From positions 1-64,000 of the forward strand of contig JAZPYO010000024.1 of NCBI GenBank assembly GCA_045544195.1: DNA of 64,000 nt. The letters are read 5' to 3'. Positions within the stretch are counted from its first letter, which is position 1. The number at the start of each line of letters is the position of its first letter. This document shows, piece after piece, positions 42,799-51,791 of the stretch. The notes below the pieces were generated by a model. That model worked only from the letters and a program-made list of their open reading frames with translations. It had not been told where the DNA came from and made no database searches. Position numbers and translations under genes: made by a program. This stretch comes from RGIG7213 sp045544195. GTDB taxonomy: Bacteria; Bacillota; Clostridia; Oscillospirales; CAG-272.

Positions 42799-43941
42799 AT
42801 GGATATAAAGGATCTGAGAGAACAGATAGATGAAATAGACGCAAAGCTCGTTGAGCTTTTCGGTCAGCGAATGGATACGGCAAAAAAGATTGCCGAATAT
42901 AAAAAGGCAAACGGTCTGCCTGTGCTTGATGCTTGCCGCGAAAGAGAAAAGCTCTCACAGGTAAGCCGAATGAGCGAAGAGCAGATACGTGATTATACGA
43001 GAGTTCTTTATTCGCTTATATTTGAGCTGAGCCGCTCATACCAGGGAAGCATAGTGGATAAAACGAGCGAGCTGTATAACGATATAAAAAATGCAATAGA
43101 CAGCACAGAAAAGCTTTTCCCAAAGTCAGCGATGATCGCGTGCCAGGGAACTGACGGTGCATATTCGCAGATCGCCTGCGATAAGATATTCCGCGATCCG
43201 CAGATAATGTTTTATTCCTCGTTTGAGCACGTGTTCACCGCAATAGAAAAGGGAATGTGCAAATACGGTATTCTGCCGATAGAAAACAGTACGGCAGGCT
43301 CTGTTAACAAGGTCTACGATCTTATGATAAACCGCAATTTTCATATCGTGCGCAGTACACGCATAAAGATCGATCACAGTCTTCTTGCAAAGCCGGGCGT
43401 TCGCCTTTACGATATAAAAGAGGTGTTTTCACAGGAGCAGGCGATAGCGCAGTGCTCTGAGTTTCTTAAATCTATGCCCGGTGTCAAGGTAACGCCGTGC
43501 GAAAATACAGCCATCGCCGCTGAAATGGTCGCAAACAGTGAAAGAACGGACATAGCGGCAATATCCTCACGCTACTGTGCGGGCATTTACGGCTTGAACA
43601 GTCTTGCTCACAGCATTCAGGATGCAGGCAATAATCACACCAGGTTTATATGCATATCCAAAGACCTTGAAATATACCCCGGAGCCGATAAAACATCTGT
43701 AATGATGGTCCTGTCACATAAGCCGGGCGCACTTTACAGAGTTCTTGCGAGATTTTATTCACTCGGTATAAACCTTATAAAGCTGGAGAGCCGTCCCATA
43801 CCTGAAAGAGATTTTGAATTTATGTTCTATTTTGATCTTGAAACATCGGTATATTCAGAGGAATATGCACGCCTTATGTGCGAGCTTGACGGTATGTGCG
43901 AGGACTTTAAGTATCTCGGAAGCTATTCAGAGATAATATGA
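42799..43941 (+). CDS. pheA: Bifunctional chorismate mutase / prephenate dehydratase
   Basis: P-protein for Phe synthesis, 380 residues. ATG 42799 is chosen (eight bases after AGGAG); ATG 42796 and GTG 42781 are in frame alternatives. Domains: AroQ chorismate mutase 1-88 (LREQIDEIDAKLVELFGQR split across motif), prephenate dehydratase about 108-285 (GTDGAYSQIA, PIENSTAGSVNKVYDL in two parts) and C-terminal ACT domain about 296-378 with the Phe-binding GALY and ESRP motifs. The ACT domain gives feedback inhibition, complementing attenuation. Confidence 0.96.
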   Translation: MDIKDLREQIDEIDAKLVELFGQRMDTAKKIAEYKKANGLPVLDACREREKLSQVSRMSEEQIRDYTRVLYSLIFELSRSYQGSIVDKTSELYNDIKNAIDSTEKLFPKSAMIACQGTDGAYSQIACDKIFRDPQIMFYSSFEHVFTAIEKGMCKYGILPIENSTAGSVNKVYDLMINRNFHIVRSTRIKIDHSLLAKPGVRLYDIKEVFSQEQAIAQCSEFLKSMPGVKVTPCENTAIAAEMVANSERTDIAAISSRYCAGIYGLNSLAHSIQDAGNNHTRFICISKDLEIYPGADKTSVMMVLSHKPGALYRVLARFYSLGINLIKLESRPIPERDFEFMFYFDLETSVYSEEYARLMCELDGMCEDFKYLGSYSEII

Positions 43942-43944
43942 CCG

Positions 43945-44505
43945 TCAGCGGTTCTTTTCGGGCACGGTAAAAAGATATACGCAAAAGAGCAGCAGGGTAA
44001 GGTTTGACGAGGTTTTGAAAAACAGATAGATGCCGAGCTGCCATACTATGAACAGAGTGATGTACGATACGTATGTGCATATTCTGTCTGCTGTATACGG
44101 ATTTAAAAAGCACGAAAGAGCAGATCTTAATGCTTTTCCTCCGTCAAGCTCGGATATCGGAAGGGCGTTCAGTAAGGCGTAAGATGCGTTGTGGTAGCCA
44201 AACGCGGTTTTGTAAAAAATACAGAGCATAACCGCATTTGCAAATATTCCGCCGAGATAAACGCATATATCCGACGTATACGATGAAGAAGAATTGATCT
44301 GCATATCTCCGCCGCACAGACCTATGCAAAAGCCCTTGAGCCTGATATTGCATATCTTTGATGCCAATAAGTGCCCAAGCTCGTGTATTGCGGCACTGCA
44401 TATCATAAAAAATGAATCCTTAGTCGGATAACAGATAATAAAAAGAGTAAGCGCCATAACTGATATGACGCTTACTTTTATTTTCCTTGATAAATAAATA
44501 TACAA
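43945..44505 (-). CDS. Site-2-type M50 metalloprotease, SpoIVFB-like
   Basis: 186 residues, start TTG (44505), eight bases after AAGGA. Zinc motif HELGH (41-45) in a membrane segment and the third-ligand motif ELDGG (about 117-121). Four to five hydrophobic segments. Family members clip membrane proteins; SpoIVFB activates pro-sigma-K. In this sporulating organism a SpoIVFB role is possible, but the gene lies with alr and lplA rather than with a SpoIVFA partner. Confidence 0.8.
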   Translation of the reverse strand: MYIYLSRKIKVSVISVMALTLFIICYPTKDSFFMICSAAIHELGHLLASKICNIRLKGFCIGLCGGDMQINSSSSYTSDICVYLGGIFANAVMLCIFYKTAFGYHNASYALLNALPISELDGGKALRSALSCFLNPYTADRICTYVSYITLFIVWQLGIYLFFKTSSNLTLLLFCVYLFTVPEKNR

Positions 44506-44510
44506 CTGTA

Positions 44511-45473
44511 TTATCCTTTACAAATCAGAAGAGAAATGTCGGATGCTGAAATATTGTGAAACGCCCCGTGTGATGAAACGATGTCCAAAACCTCATCAAT
44601 ATCGTATTTTGCTCCTGTAAGAGCGCGTGTAAGCTCCGTAATATCACCGTTGTAAAAGAAATCTCCGGTAAATGAAATATTCTTTATCTGACCGTGATAT
44701 ACGTCAACACCGCAACAGACGCTTCCACCTTCAAACCGCTTTTTGTTCAATACTTCAAAGCGGGGATTTACGCCGTAAATGAAATCCCACGAGGAAAGCT
44801 GTGATTCGATCGGAGATATTTTTTCCTTATCGTTCTGAGCGTTTATATATCCGTCCGTTTCTACACACGACCACAGTAATTCCTTGAAATCGCTGTAAGA
44901 CACAGGCTCGCGTGTCAGCGATGAAATATTCTTCACTCTTGAACGCACGCTCTTTATACCCTTTGACTGCAGCTTTCCTTCCGGGGTCATAAGTGCCTTT
45001 TCCATACGGTCGAAATCAACGTCGAACAGTATGGATCCGTGATGCAAAAGACCGTGATCTGTGTCCATTCTTGCGTTTCCGCATATTTTATATCCGTCTG
45101 CAAGAAGATCGTTTCTGCCTGAGTAAGATACGTTTTTTACTCCAAGGGATGATATTGCGTTTGCAATATCGTCACTGCATTCGGAAAATGAGATGTCAGA
45201 GCCTTTTTTATTCGGATAAAACTTCGTATACATAACTCCGCCAAGATCTGCATAAACGGTTCCGCCGCCTGTCTTTCTGCGGCTGACGGTTATTTCGTTT
45301 TCCTTTGCGTACTGAAGATCGACCTCTGAGTATATGTCCTGATATCTGCCGGAAATGAGTGACGGCGTCGTTCTCCATATCATATAAAACGGCTCGTTCA
45401 GCACAGAGGTGTAATATTCCTCGGCCGCAAGATTAAAAAATATACTGTCAGAGTTTGTTTCAATCTTTATCAT
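44511..45473 (-). CDS. lplA: Lipoate-protein ligase A family
   Basis: 320 residues. Start ATG 45473, with AAGGAT upstream and a four-base ATGA overlap with alr. BPL/LplA fold: RRKTGGGTVYADLG (65-78), the probable adenylate-binding K129/I130/C131 region (DGYKICGNA), HHGSILFD. C-terminal accessory domain about 235-320. It would attach lipoate to lipoyl domains such as GcvH or 2-oxoacid dehydrogenases. An apparent longer reading frame upstream is inside alr and is not real. Confidence 0.9.
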   Translation of the reverse strand: MIKIETNSDSIFFNLAAEEYYTSVLNEPFYMIWRTTPSLISGRYQDIYSEVDLQYAKENEITVSRRKTGGGTVYADLGGVMYTKFYPNKKGSDISFSECSDDIANAISSLGVKNVSYSGRNDLLADGYKICGNARMDTDHGLLHHGSILFDVDFDRMEKALMTPEGKLQSKGIKSVRSRVKNISSLTREPVSYSDFKELLWSCVETDGYINAQNDKEKISPIESQLSSWDFIYGVNPRFEVLNKKRFEGGSVCCGVDVYHGQIKNISFTGDFFYNGDITELTRALTGAKYDIDEVLDIVSSHGAFHNISASDISLLICKG

Positions 45474-46549
45474 ATTATTATCCTTTGAACTCTTTTTCCT
45501 ACCATACATAACGCCTCGTACGGTATCGTACCGATATGGCGGGCATATTTTTCGACATCTCCGAATATTACTGCGGTATCGCCTGTTTTTACCTTTTCCT
45601 TCATATCGGTTATATCGACCATAAGATGATCCATACACACTCTGCCTACGACCGTACATTCGTGTCCGTTGATCGTAACCGTTCCGCCTGAAAAGGCTCT
45701 CGGTACACCGTCGCCGTATCCGCAGGCGACTGTAGCTATCGTGCGGTCCTGCTGTGCTGTGTATACACCGCCGTATGAAATACTTTCGCCTTTGTGAACA
45801 GTATGCACGTGCACGACCGTTGAGCATAACTTCATAACGGGCAAAAGCCCGCTTTGCCTTACCTCGTCAGACGGAGAAACTCCGTAAAGAGAAATTCCGC
45901 AACGCGCAAGATCGAAAAGGGAATCGGGCATACTGATTATAGCTCCTGTATTTGCACAGTGGTACAGATATTCGCTTCCGAGCGCGCTTTTTATGTTGAT
46001 AAAGCGTGAAAGCTGTTCGTTTGCTGAGGTCTTGTCGCATTCGTCTGATGCTGCAAAGTGAGTGAATACTCCCTCAACGGAAAATGCATCATATGATAAT
46101 ACCTCTTTTATCGACTGTATATCGCTGTACGGAAAGCCTATGCGGTTCATTCCCGTATCTATCTTTATATGAACACGGAGCTTTTTGCCATCAGGCATCG
46201 CACCTGAAAGCTGTAAAGCATATTCGGTTGAATAAACTGTCTGTATAAAGTTGTTTTCGAGCAGATATTCTGTATCCTGCGCGGGTGTATAGCTCAGTAT
46301 AAGAACATCTGCATCTGTGTATTGACGCACCTGAAGCGCTTCCTGTAAGGAAGAAACTGCAAAAAAGTCAGCACCTGCATTACAAAGAGCATTTATACAT
46401 TCAATGCCGTGGCCGTAGCAGTCTGCCTTTACCACGCACATCATACGGCAATTTTTCGGCAGTGTTGATCTTATCAGCTTATAATTATGCTGTAACGCAC
46501 CTGTATCAATCAGTGAGTACGTTTTGGGTCTGCATGTCATTGTTTGCAT
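45470..46549 (-). CDS. alr: Alanine racemase
   Basis: PLP enzyme converting L- to D-alanine for peptidoglycan. 359 residues. PLP Lys is K41 in VVKADCYGHG; the catalytic Tyr lies in the SYGGVY segment near 265, with CGYGDGVPRA and GRVCMDHLMVD following. Start overlaps the preceding lipoprotein gene by 44 bases; a second ATG at 46540 would shorten the overlap only slightly. Confidence 0.94.
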   Translation of the reverse strand: MQTMTCRPKTYSLIDTGALQHNYKLIRSTLPKNCRMMCVVKADCYGHGIECINALCNAGADFFAVSSLQEALQVRQYTDADVLILSYTPAQDTEYLLENNFIQTVYSTEYALQLSGAMPDGKKLRVHIKIDTGMNRIGFPYSDIQSIKEVLSYDAFSVEGVFTHFAASDECDKTSANEQLSRFINIKSALGSEYLYHCANTGAIISMPDSLFDLARCGISLYGVSPSDEVRQSGLLPVMKLCSTVVHVHTVHKGESISYGGVYTAQQDRTIATVACGYGDGVPRAFSGGTVTINGHECTVVGRVCMDHLMVDITDMKEKVKTGDTAVIFGDVEKYARHIGTIPYEALCMVGKRVQRIII

Positions 46550-47054
46550 TTTTTATTTCCCATTCGTTTACGGTTATTGTTGTTTTATCTGTTTTGAACA
46601 TAAGAGGGAGCTTTGTTTTGCTGTCGAAGTATATGTCGCATTCTCCGTTTGTGAGCAGAACAGCACTCTTGCCGTTAAGCGAGCTTTTAACAACTGAATA
46701 CTCGCCGTTTCCGCTTATTATACTTTTCCAACGGAAAACACCGCTTGAGACGTTTGAGGACAGCTCCTCTGAATCAAGCTCGATGCTCATATCGTTGTAT
46801 ATAAGGAAGCTGTCGTCGCCTTCAAAGCTGTAGCCCATTCCCCACAGCATAGCAGGCTCGGCAAAAACGATATTAAGTGAGCCGTCCTGCTGTAAAACTA
46901 TGCGGACTGTGTAATCAGTTCCGTCCTCGCTTACAGTAGCGTTTGCGCTGTACGGCGTGCGAAGGCTTTCCAGATAATCGTCGGGCTGTACATCCTCTGC
47001 GCATGAGCAAAACAGGAAAACGGTACATAATGTTAGTATAATGAATTTTTTCAT
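46506..47054 (-). CDS. Hypothetical lipoprotein
   Basis: 182 residues. Signal ending in CSC with lipidated C18. The body is beta-rich (YSANATVSEDGTDYTVRIVLQ, GECDIYFDSKTKLPLMFKT), suggestive of a LolA/LppX-like half-barrel, but the family was not identified with certainty. Its last 15 codons overlap alr. Same-strand neighbours suggest an operon from 47643 to 43945. Confidence 0.7.
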   Translation of the reverse strand: MKKFIILTLCTVFLFCSCAEDVQPDDYLESLRTPYSANATVSEDGTDYTVRIVLQQDGSLNIVFAEPAMLWGMGYSFEGDDSFLIYNDMSIELDSEELSSNVSSGVFRWKSIISGNGEYSVVKSSLNGKSAVLLTNGECDIYFDSKTKLPLMFKTDKTTITVNEWEIKNANNDMQTQNVLTD

Positions 47055-47106
47055 GAAACTGCTTCTCCTTTACATTTATGATAAAATGTATGCAGAGAAG
47101 ACAGGT

Positions 47107-47643
47107 TTAATGCCTCAGATTATCGCTCATTACGGTGTTAGGGTTATGATAACGCATAATTTTCAGCGTTTTCTTTGTTGCCTCAAAATATGCTACGATC
47201 CGCTTTCCGTCTGTGCTTTTTATCATAGCATAAAGATCCTGCGTGGGCTTTTTGATGCTTACGCAAGAGTCATAAACCGTATCACCCTTCTGTACTGCAA
47301 TATCTGTAAAAGGTACTATGCTGTCAAGCTCACTCAGCTTTATTTCGTAATACTTTTTGCATTTTTTGCCGCCGAATACCTTTTCCATTGTGAATATGCC
47401 GTGCTCGATCGTATAACGGTATTCGATCTGAAGATAAATAAAAAGGTATTTGAAAACTATAACGCACAGCATAAACATAACGGGAGTGAAATATACAAGA
47501 AATTTAACTATTATGCATACTGCACAAAGCGCAATAGATGCAAGAACAACGCCGATTATGTAAAGAACACGCTTTAAGGCATATTTGCCCTCGGCCTTTT
47601 TTTCCACCGTATATGTTATACTGTTGAATGATGAATCGTTCAT
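47107..47643 (-). CDS. Hypothetical two-helix membrane protein
   Basis: 178 residues: cytoplasmic N-terminus, two adjacent membrane helices about 25-72, then a soluble domain with basic and aromatic residues (GIFTMEKVFGGKKCKKYYEIKLSEL in segments). It resembles small PH-like-domain membrane proteins common in Clostridia but is not recognised as a named family. Promoter at 47673-47701, GGAG before the ATG. Confidence 0.65.
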   Translation of the reverse strand: MNDSSFNSITYTVEKKAEGKYALKRVLYIIGVVLASIALCAVCIIVKFLVYFTPVMFMLCVIVFKYLFIYLQIEYRYTIEHGIFTMEKVFGGKKCKKYYEIKLSELDSIVPFTDIAVQKGDTVYDSCVSIKKPTQDLYAMIKSTDGKRIVAYFEATKKTLKIMRYHNPNTVMSDNLRH

Positions 47644-47672
47644 GAAATATCTCCGTTTGCTTTATTTTTTAT

Positions 47673-47701
47673 ATTCTATCACACATTGAATAAAAAATCA
47701 A
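47673..47701 (-). promoter_or_regulatory. Sigma-A promoter of the alr-lplA region operon
   Basis: Minus strand: TTGATT (47701-47696), 17 bases, TAGAAT (47678-47673). Confidence 0.55.
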
Positions 47702-47720
47702 TAACTTATCGCAAGTGCTA

Positions 47721-47749
47721 TTGACAAAAATTTAAAAATAGTATAAAAT
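47721..47749 (+). promoter_or_regulatory. Sigma-A promoter of metF
   Basis: TTGACA (47721-47726), 17 bases, TAAAAT (47744-47749). The leader is about 35 bases: too short for a SAM riboswitch or T-box. Confidence 0.75.
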
Positions 47750-47789
47750 CGTTGTATAAGCTGCACAAAATGCGAAAGGGTGATATACC

Positions 47790-48662
47790 ATGAAGGTAAT
47801 TGATATAATAAACGCAAATAAAGCAAAGGACAAGCCGACGGTATCATTTGAGGTCTTTCCGCCAAAGACTACCGTGAATTTCGATAATGTTATGAAGGCT
47901 ACGGGCGAAATTGCAAAGCTGTCACCAGATTTTATGAGCGTTACATACGGGGCAGGCGGCGGAACGAGCGACTTTACGGTATCCGTTGCTGAGAATATCA
48001 AGAATTGCGGCGTCACCCCGCTGGTGCATCTTACGTGCGTGTCGTCGACTAAGAATGATGTTGCAAGACAGATAGAAAAGATCAAAAGCTCAGGGATGGA
48101 GAATATCCTTGCTTTGAGAGGAGATATTCCCGACGGCGCTCCTTTTCCCGAAAATGCGCAGTTTAAATATGCATCTGAGCTTATTCGTGAGATAAAAAAG
48201 CACGGAGATTTTTGTATCGGCGGTGCGTGCTATCCTGAAAAGCACCCCGAGGCACCTACCTTTGCTGATGATATAAGACATATAAAGGAAAAGGTTGATG
48301 CAGGCTGTGATTTTTTGACCACGCAGATGTTTTTTGATAATAATATACTGTACAATTATCTGTATAAGATCCGTGAAGCCGGTATAACTATTCCCGTGGT
48401 GGCGGGTATTATGCCTGTTACAAACGCCAAACAGACGGAGCGTATATGCAAGATCTCAGGCAACTTTCTGCCTCAGCGGTTCAAGCTGATAACTGATAAA
48501 TTCGGCTCAAGCCCCGATTCTATGAAGCAGGCGGGAATTGCGTATGCTACAGAGCAGATAATAGACCTTTTGGCAAACGGTGTATCGTGCATACATATTT
48601 ACTGCATGAATTCGCCCGACGTTGCAAGAAGAATAAAGGAAAATCTTTCTTATATAATATAA
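47790..48662 (+). CDS. metF: 5,10-methylenetetrahydrofolate reductase
   Basis: FAD-containing TIM-barrel enzyme making 5-methyltetrahydrofolate. 290 residues. SFEVFPPKT (19-27), SVTYGAGG, the HLTC segment, ALRGDIP and FFDNNILYNYL are diagnostic. AAAGGGTG precedes the start. It may serve methionine synthesis or one-carbon flux. Monocistronic with a promoter and a strong terminator. Confidence 0.95.
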   Translation: MKVIDIINANKAKDKPTVSFEVFPPKTTVNFDNVMKATGEIAKLSPDFMSVTYGAGGGTSDFTVSVAENIKNCGVTPLVHLTCVSSTKNDVARQIEKIKSSGMENILALRGDIPDGAPFPENAQFKYASELIREIKKHGDFCIGGACYPEKHPEAPTFADDIRHIKEKVDAGCDFLTTQMFFDNNILYNYLYKIREAGITIPVVAGIMPVTNAKQTERICKISGNFLPQRFKLITDKFGSSPDSMKQAGIAYATEQIIDLLANGVSCIHIYCMNSPDVARRIKENLSYII

Positions 48663-48684
48663 CTCGACGAAATATTAAAGATGC

Positions 48685-48726
48685 AAAAAAACGTGATGCT
48701 TTTCGATAAGAGCATCACGTTTTTTA
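48685..48726. terminator. Bidirectional terminator
   Basis: ACGTGATGCT (48691-48700) with perfect complement 48711-48720, A7 on the left and T6 on the right, between metF and the oxidoreductase. Confidence 0.88.
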
Positions 48727-48734
48727 TCTTGCTT

Positions 48735-49790
48735 TTATATCTGACAAGCAATTCCGGAGCGTGTTCTGTCCGATTCAAATGCGGCTTCCATTATCTGAAG
48801 CACACGGCGTACATTGATCTCGTTTACTATAAGCTCGTCCTTTCCGTCAAGAACGTTTATGATGTTGGTGTAGTAGTCTGTCCAGTGAGGGTCAACGGTC
48901 GGCAGAGGAATTTCCTCAAGCGTTTCGGCAGGGCGGGGAGCCATAGTTCTTGTAGGACCTGCCTCTGTTTGCACGATGACAGGCTCCCAATTCATAACGT
49001 GGTCCTTTGCCCTTATTATCCTTCCCTTGCAATCCCAGCCTTCGATTATAAGCGAGCCGCCATCACCGTATGCGTACCATCTGGGCTGCTGTACGAGTGT
49101 GTAGGTGCTTGTTTCTATCTGTGCTGTCATACCGCCTTCAAAACGCAATATCAGCTTATAATAGTCATCCACCTCAGGCGTGCGTACCGAATGCATATTT
49201 GCATACACCGAAACGACCTTTTCGCACCCCATCATATCAATTATCTGGTCTATTTGATGAACTCCCCAGTCAAACAGCATACCGCCGCCTGCGACCTTGA
49301 ATTCACGCCATCCGTGCACTACACCGTTCTGACCGTGCACACGCGATTCAATGGCATAAGGCTTGCCGATAAGCCCTTGATCTATGGCTTCCTTTACTAT
49401 TCTGTAATCTCTGTCCCACCTTCTGTTCTGGTGGACTGAAAACAGCTTGCCGTGCTTTTTTGCAGCAGCCACCATAGAATCGAATTCATTTACGGTTATT
49501 GAAACGGGCTTTTCGCAAATTGCGTTATAGCCATGCTCTATCGCGGAAATTACGTAATGGGGATGGAAATTGTTCGGAGTTGCAACGAGAACTATATCGA
49601 ACATTTTTGAATTAAAAAAGTCCTCTGCGTTTTCAAAAACGGTAAGACCCGAGCTTTTTGCCAACGCGAGCCTGTCAGGGTCAATATCAAATGCGGCAGT
49701 GACCTTTAGCTTACCTGCAAAATGCTGATTGATAGCATTGTGATGGTAAGTAGCCATTCCGCCGTAGCCAATAATACCGAGCTTATACAT
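48735..49790 (-). CDS. Gfo/Idh/MocA-family oxidoreductase
   Basis: 351 residues. Rossmann loop GIIGYGGMA (5-13), the family EKPVS motif containing the conserved Lys (about 92-96) and a C-terminal beta-sheet domain (about 125-340) with GVHQIDQIIDMMG. NAD(P)-dependent dehydrogenases of this family act on sugars, inositols or their derivatives. No sugar operon is adjacent, so the substrate is open. Confidence 0.9.
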   Translation of the reverse strand: MYKLGIIGYGGMATYHHNAINQHFAGKLKVTAAFDIDPDRLALAKSSGLTVFENAEDFFNSKMFDIVLVATPNNFHPHYVISAIEHGYNAICEKPVSITVNEFDSMVAAAKKHGKLFSVHQNRRWDRDYRIVKEAIDQGLIGKPYAIESRVHGQNGVVHGWREFKVAGGGMLFDWGVHQIDQIIDMMGCEKVVSVYANMHSVRTPEVDDYYKLILRFEGGMTAQIETSTYTLVQQPRWYAYGDGGSLIIEGWDCKGRIIRAKDHVMNWEPVIVQTEAGPTRTMAPRPAETLEEIPLPTVDPHWTDYYTNIINVLDGKDELIVNEINVRRVLQIMEAAFESDRTRSGIACQI

Positions 49791-49852
49791 AATTGAAAAT
49801 TCCTTTCGGATAATGTGTTTAATAAATTTAACTGTTTGTATTAACGTGATAT

Positions 49853-49880
49853 ATTATACCACTTTTTCTGAAACAGTCAA
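49853..49880 (-). promoter_or_regulatory. Sigma-A promoter of the Gfo/Idh/MocA gene
   Basis: Minus strand: TTGACT (49880-49875), 16 bases, TATAAT (49858-49853). Confidence 0.7.
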
Positions 49881-49991
49881 CCCCTTTTCTGAAAAATTAC
49901 GGCGCTTTTTTCGCTGTTATCACAAAAAAGCTCTGAATGCTAACGCAAGGGCTAATTTACAAATTATTCACAAAAAAAACCTATAAAATTA

Positions 49992-50058
49992 TTGAATAAA
50001 AACAGCGGAAGTGGTACATTCTATGTAGAGTTTAGCACTCGAACGACTTAAGTGCTAA
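49992..50058 (+). promoter_or_regulatory. hrcA operon promoter with CIRCE operator
   Basis: TTGAAT (49992-49997), 17 bases, TACATT (50015-50020). The CIRCE element is TTAGCACTC (50032-50040), nine bases, AAGTGCTAA (50050-50058), with one departure from consensus (A for G at the first base of the right arm). HrcA binds CIRCE to repress the operon without stress. Confidence 0.92.
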
Positions 50059-50084
50059 ACCGTTGAGTTAAGGGGGGCGAAAAT

Positions 50085-51152
50085 ATGCGTATAGGCGACG
50101 ATCTTTCCGAAAGAAAAAAAGCAATTCTCCGTGCGCTTATTGACGCACACATCGAAAACGGCGAGCCCGTAGGGTCAAAATACCTTACATCCTGCGACAT
50201 CGGCTGCTCATCTGCCACTATCCGAAATGAGATGAGTGAGCTTGAGCAGATGGGATATCTGGAGCAGCCGCACACCTCGGCGGGCAGAGTGCCGTCAAAG
50301 GCGGGCTACAGATTTTACGTCGATTCGCTTATGCGTGCTTATTCTCTGACCGCCCGTGAGCTTGAGACCTTAAACAATATGCAAAAGGCTCGCCTGTCGC
50401 AGCTTGACAAAATGATAAAGGCTGCAGGCAAGCTTATAACATCAATGACCAATTATCCGACCGTATCGGTAAAGCCGAAATCGAAGGATCAGACGGTCAG
50501 TTGCTTTAAAACAACGTTCGTTGACAGCCGTAATTTCATTCTGAGCATGATAATGTCGGGCGATGTTGTGCGGTCACGCTATATCCACTGTAAGATCGAG
50601 GTCACCGAGGAGGTGCTCAACAGGCTTTGCGGTGTACTTAACAACAATATAGCACATAAAACATCGTCGGAAATAACGCTTCCGCTTATAATGAAAATGG
50701 AAAATGATATGGGTGTTGACGATGCGCTTATATCGTCAGTGATCAAAAACGTCTACGATGTAATGAGCAGTGACGACGAGGGCGAGCTGAAATATGAGGG
50801 TGTTGACAAATTGCTCGAATACCCCGAATTTTCAGATCTCAGCAATCTGAGGGATCTTTTATCCTTCATGGATAAAAAAGAACAGATAATGCAGCTTGTC
50901 GAAAACGACAAAAACGACAATGTCAGTATTTATATAGGCGGAGAGGACAGTTCGCTCAGCACAAATTCCTCTATCATACTGAAGACCTTCAAGGTCGATG
51001 GCAGGGTAGTCGGCGCGATCGGTGTTATAGGCCCTCAGCGTATGGAATATCCGAAGGTCGTTGCTATGGTGGAATACCTTGCAAAATGCATATCCTCAAC
51101 ACTTGAGATCCCCGATGTTAAGGAATTAAGACCGCCCGACAGCGATACGTAA
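50085..51152 (+). CDS. hrcA: Heat-inducible transcription repressor HrcA
   Basis: 355 residues: N-terminal winged helix (1-75, with ENGEPVGSKYL and SSATIRNEM) and the GAF-like dimerisation domain. Binds CIRCE (50032-50058), helped by GroE in the family. First gene of hrcA-grpE-dnaK-dnaJ-prmA. GGGGGG precedes its ATG. Near 335 residues is typical. Confidence 0.96.
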   Translation: MRIGDDLSERKKAILRALIDAHIENGEPVGSKYLTSCDIGCSSATIRNEMSELEQMGYLEQPHTSAGRVPSKAGYRFYVDSLMRAYSLTARELETLNNMQKARLSQLDKMIKAAGKLITSMTNYPTVSVKPKSKDQTVSCFKTTFVDSRNFILSMIMSGDVVRSRYIHCKIEVTEEVLNRLCGVLNNNIAHKTSSEITLPLIMKMENDMGVDDALISSVIKNVYDVMSSDDEGELKYEGVDKLLEYPEFSDLSNLRDLLSFMDKKEQIMQLVENDKNDNVSIYIGGEDSSLSTNSSIILKTFKVDGRVVGAIGVIGPQRMEYPKVVAMVEYLAKCISSTLEIPDVKELRPPDSDT

Positions 51153-51168
51153 GAAAGGAGAAAACGTA

Positions 51169-51750
51169 ATGGCAGAAAACGAAGAGGTTTTGGAAAACGA
51201 ACAGACCGACACGCAGCAGGAGCCTGTTCAGGAGGAAAAGGAGCCTTCCAAAAAGGACAAGAAAAAGGAAAAGAAAGAAATTGAGGCTCTGAAGATCGAA
51301 AACAGACATCTTTCGGAAGCACTTGAAAAATCAAACGGCGATCTTGCCGAGGCGAATGATAAGTATTTAAGACTGTTCGCGGAGTTTGATAACTATAAAA
51401 AGCGTACCGCTCAGGAGCAGAAAACGGTGTATTCCTCTGCATATATGGATGCAGTTGAAGCCCTGCTTCCCGTATTTGATAATATCGAAAGAGCGTCGGC
51501 ATACGCAGCTGACGAAAATTCCAAAAACGGCTTGCAGATGATAATAAACAATTTCCGTGAAACTCTCGGAAAGATGGGAATTGAATCCTACGGAGAGGTC
51601 GGAGATGAATTCAATGCCGAGATACATTCAGCGGTAATGCACGAGGAAAATGAAGAATTCGGAGAAAACACAATATCCCTTGTTTTGCAAAGAGGGTATA
51701 AAAAGGGCGACCGTGTAATAAGATACGCTATGGTAAAGGTCGCAAATTAA
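51169..51750 (+). CDS. grpE: Nucleotide exchange factor GrpE
   Basis: 193 residues. Acidic/Lys N-terminal tail (1-40), long coiled coil, then the GrpE head with NYKKRTAQE, FDNIERA and GYKKGDRVIRYAMVKVAN typical of the C-terminus. Releases ADP from DnaK. 16 bases after hrcA. Confidence 0.96.
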   Translation: MAENEEVLENEQTDTQQEPVQEEKEPSKKDKKKEKKEIEALKIENRHLSEALEKSNGDLAEANDKYLRLFAEFDNYKKRTAQEQKTVYSSAYMDAVEALLPVFDNIERASAYAADENSKNGLQMIINNFRETLGKMGIESYGEVGDEFNAEIHSAVMHEENEEFGENTISLVLQRGYKKGDRVIRYAMVKVAN

Positions 51751-51791
51751 ACGAAAAATAATAATTATATATAGAAGAGAGGTAATTTATT

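Noticed and set aside
45474..45827. N-terminal extension of the lplA reading frame
   Set aside because: It runs inside alr in another frame, has low-complexity Arg-rich content and no ribosome site, whereas ATG 45473 has AAGGAT and the ATGA overlap.
47750..47789. SAM riboswitch or T-box before metF
   Set aside because: The leader from the consensus promoter is only about 35 bases.
48681..49439. 252-residue plus-strand reading frame
   Set aside because: Antisense to the Gfo/Idh/MocA oxidoreductase; begins in the metF terminator and shows no domain.
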